Shown: positions 1-9,467 of the stretch, one piece after another
How positions within the stretch are numbered: the first letter of the stretch is position 1
Layout: every line of letters starts with the position of its first letter
Assembly: GCF_007197575.1 (NCBI RefSeq)
Contig: NZ_CP041616.1
Coordinates: 1,426,001-1,490,000 of the forward strand
Reading direction: 5' to 3'
DNA length: 64,000 nt
Source: Ornithinimicrobium ciconiae
Lineage (GTDB): Bacteria; Actinomycetota; Actinomycetes; Actinomycetales; Dermatophilaceae
Made by a program: the position numbers and the translations under genes
The notes under the pieces: generated by a model
What the model was told of the DNA's origin: nothing
The model's input: the letters and a program-made list of their open reading frames with translations, nothing else
Databases searched by the model: none

Positions 1-1
1 C

Positions 2-1673
<1,672 letters not shown>

Positions 1674-1684
<11 letters not shown>

Positions 1685-2651
1685 CCCCGCCGCCCTGGCC
1701 CAGGGCGTGCTGGCCCGCGACCGCACGGCAGTCGCCCGCGCCATCACGCTCGTGGAGTCCAGTCGGCCCGATCACCGGCTCGCCGCCCGCGAGCTCCTGG
1801 CCGAGCTCACCCCGCACGCCGGGGGAGCGGTGCGGGTCGGGGTCTCCGGGGTGCCCGGCGTCGGCAAGTCCACCTTCATCGAGGCGCTCGGCACCTGGCT
1901 GATCGGTCAGGGCCACCGGGTCGGGGTGCTGGCTGTCGATCCCTCCAGCGTGCGCACTGGAGGTTCGGTGCTGGGGGACAAGACCAGGATGGCGGAGCTG
2001 TCAGCCAGCCCCTCGGCATACATCCGTCCCTCGCCGAGCGCGGGCACCCTCGGTGGCGTGGCCCGCGCCACGGCCCAGTCGATCACCGTGCTGGAGGCGG
2101 CCAGCTTCGACGTGGTGCTGGTGGAGACCGTCGGGGTTGGACAGTCGGAGGTGACGGTCGCCGGCATGGTCGACACCTTCCTGTTCCTGACCATCGCGCG
2201 CACCGGTGACCAGCTGCAGGGCATCAAGAAGGGGATCCTCGAACTCGCTGACGTCGTCGCGGTCAACAAGGCCGACGGGGACCGGGTGCGGGAGGCCGAG
2301 GTCACGGCCAAGGACCTGGCGAGCACGTTCCGGCTGGTTTATGCCGGGACCCAGTCGTGGGTGCCGCCGGTGCTGACCTGCTCGGCCGTCGAGGGGACCG
2401 GCATCGAGACGGTGTGGCGGCGGGTGCTGCGGCACCGGGCGTTCCTGGGCGACCGCGGTCTGGCGGACAAGCGGGCAGCCCAGCAGCTGGAGTTCACCTT
2501 GGCCCTGGTGCGCGCCGAGCTCGACGCCCGGCTGGCGGGCGACGCCGAGGTCAAACGGGTGCGTGCAGAGATCCGTGAGCGCGTCATCGCAGGCGACCTG
2601 ACGGCGGTCGCGGCTGCGGATCTGATCCTCGAGGCCTACGACCGGGGCTGA
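1674..2651 (+). CDS. meaB: methylmalonyl-CoA mutase-associated GTPase MeaB (ArgK family)
   Basis: G3E-family P-loop GTPase of 325 residues that loads and protects the adenosylcobalamin cofactor of methylmalonyl-CoA mutase. The Walker A loop GVPGVGKST is at about residues 59-67, then VLAVDPSS, the GDKTRM segment and the base-recognition NKAD motif typical of MeaB/ArgK. The ATG at 1674 lies inside the end of the mutase gene (11-bp overlap). The frame stays open further upstream, but that stretch only encodes an RTRTRT run in a shadow of the mutase, so 1674 is the sensible start. The gene pair is the classical mutase-chaperone arrangement. C-terminal dimerisation region is present, full length for the family. 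Confidence 0.95.
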
Positions 2652-2724
2652 GTGACCGCGCTGTCCTCGCCCAACATCACCCACACGAAATCTCAAGTCA
2701 CGCGGAAGGCTGTGGCGAGAGTGC

Positions 2725-2738
2725 TACACTTCGCTACG
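2725..2738 (+). promoter_or_regulatory. -10 box giving a probable leaderless antitoxin mRNA
   Basis: TACACT at 2725-2730 fits the actinobacterial TANNNT -10 consensus and places the expected transcription start at or next to the GTG codon at 2738. No convincing -35 hexamer is visible. Inferred from spacing only. Confidence 0.45.
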
Positions 2739-2998
2739 TGACGACCATTGCTTCCCGCGATCTCCGGAACCACACTGCCGCCGTGCTCAAACAGGTGGCT
2801 GATGGTGTGGAGGTCACTGTCACTGTCCACGGTGAGCCGGCGGCCCTCATCACCCGGCCGCGACACCAGCGACGCACTGGTCTGCCCAAGGCTGAACTCC
2901 TGGCTCACCTGGACCGTCAGCAGCCAGATCCCACGCTCGCCGACGACATCGCCTGGATCTCCGCGGGTTCGACCGACGAGCTTGGTCCGCTCGGATGA
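2738..2998 (+). CDS. type II antitoxin, Phd/YefM family
   Basis: Small protein of 86 residues opening TTIASRDLRNHTAAVLKQV, the standard N-terminal DNA-binding fold of Phd/YefM antitoxins, followed by the conserved GEPAALI strand. The C-terminal third is the presumed toxin-binding tail. Its stop overlaps the start of the PIN toxin by 4 bp (ATGA), the usual antitoxin-first arrangement. The GTG start lies 7 nt after a TACACT -10 box (2725-2730), so the mRNA is probably leaderless and no Shine-Dalgarno sequence is needed. These antitoxins normally repress their own promoter with the toxin as co-repressor. Confidence 0.88.
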   Translation: MTTIASRDLRNHTAAVLKQVADGVEVTVTVHGEPAALITRPRHQRRTGLPKAELLAHLDRQQPDPTLADDIAWISAGSTDELGPLG

Positions 2999-3390
2999 CT
3001 GAAGGGTTGGCGGACACCAGCGTTTGGATCTCCGCCGAGGTGGGCCGGCGGCTTGATCGGGCCAGGCTCCCGGATGTGTTGCGCGTCAGCGTCATCACCC
3101 TGGCGGAACTCCAGGCTGGGGTCCTGGCAGCCTCCGATCCAGTGAGCGTCTCCACGCGGCTGCGGACCCTCCAGCTGGCACAAGAGAGCGAGCCCCTCCC
3201 GGTTGACGCGGCCGTCGGGCAGGAGTGGGCACTCTTGCGAGTCGAGGTCGCTCGAGCGGGCAAGCGCCTCAATGTCAACGACCTCTGGATCGCAGCCACT
3301 GCCCGTGCCAACAGGTTGCCTGTTGTCACTCAGGACGATGACTTTGAGGTGCTCGCCACACGTGGCCTGATCGACCTCGTCCGGGTCTGA
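2995..3390 (+). CDS. vapC: PIN-domain ribonuclease toxin (VapC family)
   Basis: 131-residue PIN-domain protein. Acidic metal-binding residues are in the expected order: DTSVWI near the N-terminus, then TLAELQAGV, NDLWIAATA in the middle and TQDDDFE near the C-terminus. VapC toxins are Mg-dependent endoribonucleases that cleave tRNA or rRNA and are neutralised by the co-encoded antitoxin. Here the partner is the Phd/YefM protein whose stop overlaps this ATG. No truncation or loss of acidic residues is seen. The gene converges on a second PIN toxin, with a terminator hairpin between them. Confidence 0.9.
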   Translation: MTEGLADTSVWISAEVGRRLDRARLPDVLRVSVITLAELQAGVLAASDPVSVSTRLRTLQLAQESEPLPVDAAVGQEWALLRVEVARAGKRLNVNDLWIAATARANRLPVVTQDDDFEVLATRGLIDLVRV

Positions 3391-3422
3391 CCCGACAAAG
3401 CGGGCCCGGCGACAGCTGGAGT

Positions 3423-3445
3423 TCGGGCCCTACGACCGGGCCCGA
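3423..3445. terminator. hairpin between convergent toxin genes
   Basis: Arms TCGGGCCC (3423-3430) and GGGCCCGA (3438-3445) with a 7-nt loop form an 8-bp GC-rich stem between the two convergent PIN-toxin genes. There is no T-run, so it may act with Rho or simply block read-through in both directions. Confidence 0.45.
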
Positions 3446-3464
3446 GCGCGGCAGCGCGTCGGTG

Positions 3465-3893
3465 TCACCGCTGGTCGGGGTTGATCCAACTGAGCGCGGG
3501 GAAGCGGGCGAAGTCGCTGTCGAACGAGCAGATGCTGGTGCCGTGCTCGATGGCGAGTGCGGCCAGGTGGGCGTCGGTGACAAGGTTGCCGCGAAGGTCT
3601 CCGTCGACGAGGAGCCGGCCGAGGATCTCGCGGTGGCGGGTGCCGGGTGTCGGCACCCAGGACAGGTCGGCGGCCAGCCAGTCGGTGATGTAGCTCCATC
3701 CCTCTGCGGGAGTGAGGGGGTTCGCGGTGGCGCGGGAGTGGGTGATGATCCGCTGGAACGCCATCAAGGACACCCACGGCAGCCCGACCCGTTCGACGCC
3801 GTTCATGGCTTCGTCCAGCCAGTCCCGCGAGGTGTCGTGGAAGTGGGACTGCTCATCGACGGCGTATAGCAGGACGTTGGCGTCGACGATCAT
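3465..3893 (-). CDS. vapC: PIN-domain ribonuclease toxin (VapC family), second module
   Basis: 142-residue PIN protein beginning MIVDANVLLYAVDEQSHFH, the DxN variant of the first acidic motif used by many actinobacterial VapCs. The middle carries LVTDAHLAALAIEHG and the C-terminal metal-site motif is SFDSDFARF. It is longer than, and unlike, the VapC at 2995, so the two modules are not a recent duplication. The start overlaps the stop of its antitoxin by 4 bp. Predicted Mg-dependent endoribonuclease. Confidence 0.9.
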   Translation of the reverse strand: MIVDANVLLYAVDEQSHFHDTSRDWLDEAMNGVERVGLPWVSLMAFQRIITHSRATANPLTPAEGWSYITDWLAADLSWVPTPGTRHREILGRLLVDGDLRGNLVTDAHLAALAIEHGTSICSFDSDFARFPALSWINPDQR

Positions 3894-4129
3894 CGTTCGG
3901 TCTGCACGTCATAGGCGTCGAGCTGCTCAAGGGCATCGGCGACGTTGGTGACATCGATCTTCAGTCCGACGTTCGCCGTTCGCTGCCGGAATCGCGTTGT
4001 CCTCTGCCCACGTTCGAGGCCGGCACGGGCGAGTTCGTTGACGGCCTCACCGAGGCCGATGTGACGTTCCCGCCGTAGCCGCTCTGCGGCTGCGGCGACC
4101 TCCGGGTCGAGTCGCACCGTCGTCCTCAT
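3890..4129 (-). CDS. vapB: ribbon-helix-helix antitoxin (VapB-like)
   Basis: 79-residue protein with an N-terminal ribbon-helix-helix: MRTTVRLDPEVAAAAERLR gives the beta strand and first helix, and GLGEAVNELARAGL the second helix. The acidic C-terminal tail is the likely toxin-binding part. It overlaps the downstream PIN gene by 4 bp. A TAGCGT -10 box (4136-4141, minus strand) sits 6 nt before the ATG, implying a leaderless mRNA. Two near-identical small palindromes just upstream are probable autoregulatory operators. Confidence 0.85.
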   Translation of the reverse strand: MRTTVRLDPEVAAAAERLRRERHIGLGEAVNELARAGLERGQRTTRFRQRTANVGLKIDVTNVADALEQLDAYDVQTER

Positions 4130-4135
4130 ACCTAG

Positions 4136-4176
4136 ACGCTAGCATCACTGATGCACGGGAGCGGCATCCCTGATGT
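4136..4176 (-). promoter_or_regulatory. promoter and paired operator of the RHH/VapC module
   Basis: On the minus strand a TAGCGT -10 box (4141-4136) precedes the ATG by 6 nt. Upstream lie GCATCACTGATGC (4142-4154), a perfect 5-bp inverted repeat, and the close copy GCATCCCTGATGT (4164-4176). Centres are 22 bp apart, about two helical turns, as expected for cooperative binding of RHH dimers. Function is inferred from symmetry, spacing and position. Confidence 0.5.
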
Positions 4177-4254
4177 CAAGCATCCGTGCGCGTGCACCCT
4201 CTGCTGGACTCCGGCGGCGCGGGCCTGCGCACCCGTCGCTGACGCGACCTGCGG

Positions 4255-4266
4255 TAACCTGTGAAC
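4255..4266 (+). promoter_or_regulatory. -10 promoter box of the leuS leader
   Basis: TAACCT at 4255-4260 fits TANNNT. The expected +1 is at 4266-4267, the A of the leader peptide ATG, so the leader is probably translated from a leaderless mRNA. No good -35 box was found. Confidence 0.45.
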
Positions 4267-4302
4267 ATGCGCTGCACGCTCCTCCTTATGCAGCCGCGCT
4301 GA
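4267..4302 (+). CDS. Leu-rich leader peptide upstream of leuS
   Basis: An 11-codon reading frame encodes MRCTLLLMQPR followed by TGA. It has three consecutive leucine codons, CTC CTC CTT, at 4279-4287. The -10 box sits 6 nt before the ATG. The peptide ends 26 nt before the first arm of an intrinsic terminator, and leuS follows 100 nt downstream. Runs of codons for the cognate amino acid in a short leader are the hallmark of ribosome-mediated attenuation, so this is a candidate Leu sensor controlling leucyl-tRNA synthetase. Too short for ordinary gene finding; no other evidence of translation is available. Confidence 0.6.
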   Translation: MRCTLLLMQPR

Positions 4303-4352
4303 GCACGACACGAGCCGGCGCGGCTGACCCCTCCTGGGCGAGGGGCTTTTTT
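4291..4352 (+). terminator. attenuator: leader hairpin plus intrinsic terminator before leuS
   Basis: CAGCCGCGC (4291-4299) pairs perfectly with GCGCGGCTG (4318-4326), a 9-bp stem that includes the last leader codons. One base later CCCCTC (4328-4333) pairs with GAGGGG (4340-4345), followed by C and six T (4346-4352), a classical Rho-independent terminator. It lies inside the leuS 5' region, so some transcripts must end before the gene. A further 7-bp pairing is possible between the Leu codons (GCTCCTC, 4278-4284) and the terminator's 3' arm (4340-4346). I do not see a fully worked-out antiterminator, so the switching logic is unresolved. Confidence 0.6.
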
Positions 4353-4402
4353 GTGTCAGGACGCAGCAGGACGACGCAGCACGCACCACACCTGAGGACG
4401 AG

Positions 4403-7300
4403 ATGACTGACAGCACGAGCGAGCAGACCAGCCACGGGAGCGCCGGGGCGGGGGACAAGGCCACGCCGCACCGTTACACCGCGCAGTTGGCCAACCAGAT
4501 CGAGGACGCCTGGCAGGACCGCTGGGAGGCTGAGGGCACGTTCCACTCCGCCAACCCCGCTGGTCCCTGGGCCGAGCCGGACGACCCGCGTCTGCAGCGC
4601 GGCCACGTGATGGTGATGGACATGTTCCCCTACCCCTCGGGCGCGGGGCTGCACGTCGGTCACCCGCTGGGCTTCATCGCCACCGACGTCTTCAGCCGCT
4701 ATCAGCGCACCACCGGCAAGAACGTGCTGCACACCATGGGCTTCGACGCCTTCGGCCTACCGGCGGAGCAGTATGCCGTGCAGACGGGACAGCACCCGCG
4801 TACCACCACCGAGGCCAACATGGTCACCTATCGCCGCCAGCTGCGGGCCCTGGGCATGGGCCATGAGCAGCGCCGGTCGATCGAGACCATCGACCCCGAC
4901 TTCTATCGCTGGACCCAGTGGATCTTCCTGCAGATCTTCAACAGCTGGTATGACGAGTCGGCCGTCCGCGCCGACGGCCAACTGGGCGCCGCGCGCCCGA
5001 TCACCTCCTTGATCGAGCAGTATGCCGGGGGCCACCGACAGACCCCGTCCGGTCAGCCGTGGGCCCAGCTGACCCCGACCGAGCGCGAGCAGGTCCTGGC
5101 GCAGCACCGGTTGGCCTACGTCTCGTCGGCACCGGTCAACTGGTGCCCCGGGCTGGGCACGGTGCTGTCCAACGAGGAGGTCACCAACGAGGGCCGCTCC
5201 GAGCGTGGCGACTTCCCGGTCTTCAAGCGCAACCTGAGCCAGTGGAAGATGCGGATCACCGCCTATGCCGACCGGCTGATCGACGACCTGGACCGGCTGG
5301 ACTGGCCGGAGAAGATCAAGATCCAGCAGCGCAACTGGATCGGGCGCAGCCAGGGCGCGAACGTCTCGTTCCCGGTCGTGGGCCACGACGAGCCGATCAC
5401 GGTCTTCACCACCCGCCCGGACACGATCTTCGGCGCCACCTTCATGGTGCTGGCCCCCGAGCACCCGCTGCTGGAGCACATCGTCCCGCAGTCCCACAAG
5501 GATGACGTCGCGGCATACCAGCGCGCCGCCTCGACCAGGTCCGACCTGGAGCGGCAGGCCGACGCCTTGGCCAAGACCGGCGTCTTCACCGGCGCCCACG
5601 CGATCAACCCGGCCACCGGCGAGGCCGTCCAGGTCTGGGTCGCCGACTATGTGCTGATGGGCTACGGCACCGGCGCGATCATGGCCGTCCCCGGACAGGA
5701 CGAACGCGACTGGGCCTTTGCCACGGCCTACGACCTGCCGATCATCCGCACCGTGCAGCCGACCCCAGAGCACCCGGAGGACGAGGCGTTCACCGGGGAG
5801 GGGCCGGCGATCAACTCGGCCAACGACGAGATCGACCTGAACGGTCTGCCGGTCGATGAGGCCAAGGCGACCATCATCGACTGGCTGGCCGGCAAGGGTC
5901 TGGGCGAGGGGACGATCACCTACCGGCTGCGTGACTGGCTGTTCAGCCGGCAGCGCTACTGGGGCGAGCCCTTCCCGATCGCCTGGGACGAGGACGGTGT
6001 CGCGCACGCCCTGCCCGATGACCAGCTGCCGCTGACGCTGCCGGACGTGCCGGACTACAGCCCGCGCACCTTCGACCCGCAGGATGCCGACTCGATGCCG
6101 GAGGCGCCGCTGGCGCGGGCGACCGAGTGGGTGCACGTCGAGCTGGACCTGGGGGATGGCCCCAAGCGCTACCGCCGCGACACCAACACCATGCCCAACT
6201 GGGCCGGGTCGTGCTGGTACCAGTTGCGCTACCAGGACCCGGAGAACACGCAGGCGCCGGTCGACCCCGCGGTCGAGGCCTACTGGATCGGGCCGCGTGA
6301 CCAGCCGGTCGCCGGTGCGCCTGAGGGTGCGCGCGATCCCGGTGGCGTCGACCTCTACATCGGCGGTGCCGAGCACGCGGTGCTGCACCTGCTCTACTCC
6401 CGCTTCTGGCACAAGGCGTTGTTCGACCTGGGCTACATCAGCAGCGAGGAGCCGTTCCGCCGGCTGATCAACCAGGGCATGGTCGAGGCCTACGTCTATC
6501 GCGACCCCCGGGGCCAGCCGGTCCCGGCCGCGGAGGTCGAGGAGACCATCGCGGAGAGCGGCGACCCGACATACACCTGGCAGGGCCAGCCCGTGACCAA
6601 GGAGCACGGCAAGATGGGCAAGTCCCTCAAGAACGTCGTGACCCCCGACGAGATGCGCGCGCAGTACGGCTCCGACACCTTCCGGGTCTACGAGATGTCG
6701 ATGGGCCCGCTGGAGCAGTACCGCCCCTGGGAGACCCGTGCCGTCGTCGGGAGCCAGCGCTTCCTGCAACGCCTGTGGCGCAACGTCATCGACGAGGAGA
6801 CCGGGGAGGTGACCGTCTCCGACGACGAGCTGGACGAGACGACCGCGCGCTTCCTGGCCCGCACCGCCGACGGGGTCAAGACCGACTTCGAGCACCTGCG
6901 CGTCAACACTGCGGTGGCCAAGATGATCGAGTTCAACAACCATCTGACCAAGCTGGACCGGGTGCCGCGCGCCGCGATCCAACCGCTGGTGCAGATGGTG
7001 GCACCGGTCGCGCCGCACATCGCCGAGGAGCTGTGGTCGCGGCTGGGTCACGCCGAGTCGCTGGCCTATGAGCCGTTCCCCGAGGCGGATCCGGCGCTGC
7101 TGGTCGAGGAGACCGTGACCTGCGTCGTGCAGATCAAGGGCAAGGTCCGGGACCGCATCGAGGTGGCTCCCGACATCTCCGAGGACGAGTTGCGCGAGCT
7201 GGCGCTGGGCTCCGAGCGGATCAAGGAGCTGATCGGTGACGGCGAGCTGCGCACCGTGATCGTGCGCGCGCCCAAGCTGGTCAACATCGTCCCCGCCTGA
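4403..7300 (+). CDS. leuS: leucyl-tRNA synthetase
   Basis: 965-residue class I aminoacyl-tRNA synthetase charging tRNA-Leu. The HIGH signature appears as [10 protein letters not shown] near residue 77, within [12 protein letters not shown]. The CP1 editing domain includes [20 protein letters not shown] and [15 protein letters not shown], which hydrolyses mischarged tRNA. The catalytic loop is [10 protein letters not shown], a KMGKS variant of KMSKS. The C-terminal anticodon-binding and tRNA-contacting domains are complete. The ATG follows GAGGACGAG as ribosome-binding site. The preceding leader peptide and terminator suggest that expression responds to leucine or charged tRNA-Leu supply. Confidence 0.97.
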   Translation: MTDSTSEQTSHGSAGAGDKATPHRYTAQLANQIEDAWQDRWEAEGTFHSANPAGPWAEPDDPRLQRGHVMVMDMFPYPSGAGLHVGHPLGFIATDVFSRYQRTTGKNVLHTMGFDAFGLPAEQYAVQTGQHPRTTTEANMVTYRRQLRALGMGHEQRRSIETIDPDFYRWTQWIFLQIFNSWYDESAVRADGQLGAARPITSLIEQYAGGHRQTPSGQPWAQLTPTEREQVLAQHRLAYVSSAPVNWCPGLGTVLSNEEVTNEGRSERGDFPVFKRNLSQWKMRITAYADRLIDDLDRLDWPEKIKIQQRNWIGRSQGANVSFPVVGHDEPITVFTTRPDTIFGATFMVLAPEHPLLEHIVPQSHKDDVAAYQRAASTRSDLERQADALAKTGVFTGAHAINPATGEAVQVWVADYVLMGYGTGAIMAVPGQDERDWAFATAYDLPIIRTVQPTPEHPEDEAFTGEGPAINSANDEIDLNGLPVDEAKATIIDWLAGKGLGEGTITYRLRDWLFSRQRYWGEPFPIAWDEDGVAHALPDDQLPLTLPDVPDYSPRTFDPQDADSMPEAPLARATEWVHVELDLGDGPKRYRRDTNTMPNWAGSCWYQLRYQDPENTQAPVDPAVEAYWIGPRDQPVAGAPEGARDPGGVDLYIGGAEHAVLHLLYSRFWHKALFDLGYISSEEPFRRLINQGMVEAYVYRDPRGQPVPAAEVEETIAESGDPTYTWQGQPVTKEHGKMGKSLKNVVTPDEMRAQYGSDTFRVYEMSMGPLEQYRPWETRAVVGSQRFLQRLWRNVIDEETGEVTVSDDELDETTARFLARTADGVKTDFEHLRVNTAVAKMIEFNNHLTKLDRVPRAAIQPLVQMVAPVAPHIAEELWSRLGHAESLAYEPFPEADPALLVEETVTCVVQIKGKVRDRIEVAPDISEDELRELALGSERIKELIGDGELRTVIVRAPKLVNIVPA

Positions 7301-7356
7301 GCGGACCACACCACTGTCGTGAGCCCGACCCGCCCGTGACCTGAGAGACTGCTGTC

Positions 7357-8226
7357 GTGCCCACCGCTGTGCTGACTGATTCGACCGCCTGCCTGACTCC
7401 TGAGCTGGCGACCGAGGCCGGGGTCTTCGTGATCCCGTTGCACGTCCAGGTGGGCCGACAGACATATGCCGAGGGCGTGGACATCACGGTCTCGGAGGTC
7501 GCCGACCTGCTGCGGGCGGGCAAGGAGAAGGTCGGCACCTCCCGGCCCGCACCCGGTGAGTTCGTCGAGCGGTTCCGTGAGGTGGCCCAGATCTCCGGGG
7601 CGGACTCGATCGTCGCGGTGCTCATCTCCGGGGCGATCTCCGGCACGGTCGAGGCTGCGCAGCTGGCCGCCCAGGCGGTGCGGGACGAGGTCACCGTCGA
7701 GGTGGTCGACTCCCGGATCCTGGGCATGGGCATGGGTTATGCCGCCGCTGCTGCCGCTGATGCTGCGTATGCCGGGGCGAGCCTGAGCGAGTGCGCCGAG
7801 ATCGCTCGGGCCAGGTCCGCGGCGGCCTCGACCTATTTCTATGTCGACACCCTGGAGCACCTGCGGCGCGGGGGCCGGGTCGGCACGGCCCAGGCCATCC
7901 TCGGCTCAGCCCTGGCGATCAAGCCGCTGCTGACCCTGGCCGACGGGGAGGTGCAGCTGGCCGAGCGGGTGCGCACCCGCGCCAAGGCGCTGATCCAGCT
8001 GCAGTCCCGGTGCGTCGAGGCCTTTATCGCGGCGGAAAGCACGGGGACGGTGGTGGACGTGGCCGTCCATCATCTGGCCTGGCCGGACGAGGCCGAGAAG
8101 CTCCTGGACAACCTCCGGAACATGTTGCCGACCGGGGGTCGCTGGGACCTGGTGGAGCTCGGCGCCGTCGCTGGGGTGCACACCGGCCCGGGCACGCTCG
8201 CCGTCACCGTCGCCCCCCGCGCCTAA
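7357..8226 (+). CDS. DegV family fatty-acid-binding protein
   Basis: 289-residue DegV protein. The N-terminus TAVLTDSTACLTPEL carries the DSTAxL motif that binds the fatty-acid carboxylate. Further landmarks are GTSRPAPGEF, SGAISGTVEAAQLAA, VVDSRILGMGMG and the C-terminal VHTGPGTLAV. DegV/FakB proteins present fatty acids to a FakA kinase; no fakA is in the window, so the role here is unproven. GTG start chosen because it immediately precedes the conserved first strand. It lies 56 bp downstream of leuS on the same strand. Confidence 0.85.
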   Translation: MPTAVLTDSTACLTPELATEAGVFVIPLHVQVGRQTYAEGVDITVSEVADLLRAGKEKVGTSRPAPGEFVERFREVAQISGADSIVAVLISGAISGTVEAAQLAAQAVRDEVTVEVVDSRILGMGMGYAAAAAADAAYAGASLSECAEIARARSAAASTYFYVDTLEHLRRGGRVGTAQAILGSALAIKPLLTLADGEVQLAERVRTRAKALIQLQSRCVEAFIAAESTGTVVDVAVHHLAWPDEAEKLLDNLRNMLPTGGRWDLVELGAVAGVHTGPGTLAVTVAPRA

Positions 8227-8426
8227 CACCGGGCGCCTGACCTCGCCCCAGCGAACCGTGGTGTTCTCTCCGGGTGGCCTGACGTCGCGTGTTGTCCCCT
8301 CGGGGGGACTGAGCGCTCGGTCGTGCCCTCCGGACGCTGTCCACAGTCGGCGACCTCCACCGCGCCTGTCCACAGGAACTGCCACAGCGGGTCGGGCGAC
8401 CCGGACTGCTGCCTAGCGTCACGGAC

Positions 8427-9467
8427 ATGGGAGAGCAGGATCGGCTGGCGGAGCTCCTCGAGCGTGCCACGCGTGAGCGTCGGGGAGACGACCACAACCG
8501 GTCCGAGGACGATCTGCCGAGCCGACCACGAGCCGGCCCACCAGGCGAGGTTCTCCTCGAGGGCTGGCTGGAGGAGGACGATGATCGCCAGTGGTCCGCG
8601 GAGCCGAGCGACACCGCAGACAGCAGTGAGCAGGTCACCGGCGGTGAGTGGCTGCCACCGGATCCCGGTCGACACCGCACCGACGGTGCGCGGCCGCCCG
8701 TCCTGACGGTGCCCCGCTCGCTGCGGTCGGTGACCCTCGGTGTCCGGCCACTCGCGGTCCTGGCACTGCTGGTCGTGGCGCTCGCCGCCGCGGGCATCTT
8801 CGGTCTGCGCTGGTGGCAGGCCGAGCGGGGAAGCACCCCACAGCCGCTGGCACCGCTGGCCGCCCAGGCTCCGGCATCTCCTAGGCAGGGTGACGCGGCG
8901 GCCGCGACCGCAGGATCAGCAGGGACCACGGGTGCCTCCGAGGAGGGTATGCCGACAGGCCAGGCCGTCGGAGAGGTGGCCGGCGCTCCGACGGCGTCCG
9001 AACTGCTCGTCCATGTCGCTGGAGAGGTGCGCAGCCCCGGTGTCGTGCGTCTCGAGCCCGGTGCCCGCGTCCACGACGCGCTCGCCGCAGCCGGCGGGCT
9101 GGCCCCCGATGCCGACACCAGCCGGCTCAACCTCGCGCGCACGGTGGCCGACGGGGAACGCATCTGGGTGCCCCGCCCGGGAGAGGATGTGCCCGAGGTC
9201 ATCGACTCCAGCGGTGCTGCCCCGGGTGACCATGCGGGCGGTGGTTCTGCCCCGGCGCCGGGTGCAGGCGCAGACCAGCAGATCGACATCAACACCGCCG
9301 ACCAGGCCCTCCTGGAGGAGCTGCCCGGGGTCGGTCCCGTGACGGCCACAGCGATCATCCAGTGGCGCACGGAGCACGGACGATTCAGCACCCCCGACGA
9401 ACTGCTGGAGGTCAGTGGCATCGGGGAGGCAACCCTGGAGAAACTGCGTCCGCACGTGACGCTGTGA
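8427..9467 (+). CDS. comEA: ComEA-family DNA-binding competence protein
   Basis: 346 residues. An acidic cytoplasmic N-terminus of about 100 residues is followed by one transmembrane helix (about 106-128). Then comes a low-complexity linker, an SLBB-type domain (VHVAGEVRSPGVVRLEPGARV, about 192-245) and a C-terminal helix-hairpin-helix DNA-binding domain (DINTADQALLEELPGVGPVTA onward). ComEA binds incoming double-stranded DNA outside the membrane and passes it to ComEC. The downstream comEC gene begins inside this stop codon (GTGA overlap), so the two are translated together. Confidence 0.92.
   Translation: MGEQDRLAELLERATRERRGDDHNRSEDDLPSRPRAGPPGEVLLEGWLEEDDDRQWSAEPSDTADSSEQVTGGEWLPPDPGRHRTDGARPPVLTVPRSLRSVTLGVRPLAVLALLVVALAAAGIFGLRWWQAERGSTPQPLAPLAAQAPASPRQGDAAAATAGSAGTTGASEEGMPTGQAVGEVAGAPTASELLVHVAGEVRSPGVVRLEPGARVHDALAAAGGLAPDADTSRLNLARTVADGERIWVPRPGEDVPEVIDSSGAAPGDHAGGGSAPAPGAGADQQIDINTADQALLEELPGVGPVTATAIIQWRTEHGRFSTPDELLEVSGIGEATLEKLRPHVTL

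Noticed and set aside
4130..4402. T-box riboswitch before leuS
   Set aside because: No conserved T-box sequence (AGGGUGGNACCGCG) is present; the leader-peptide model fits the visible elements better.
4757..7465. 902-codon antisense open frame opposite leuS
   Set aside because: High-G+C shadow of a clearly real synthetase; composition is Arg/Gly/Leu/Asp/Val low complexity with no domain.
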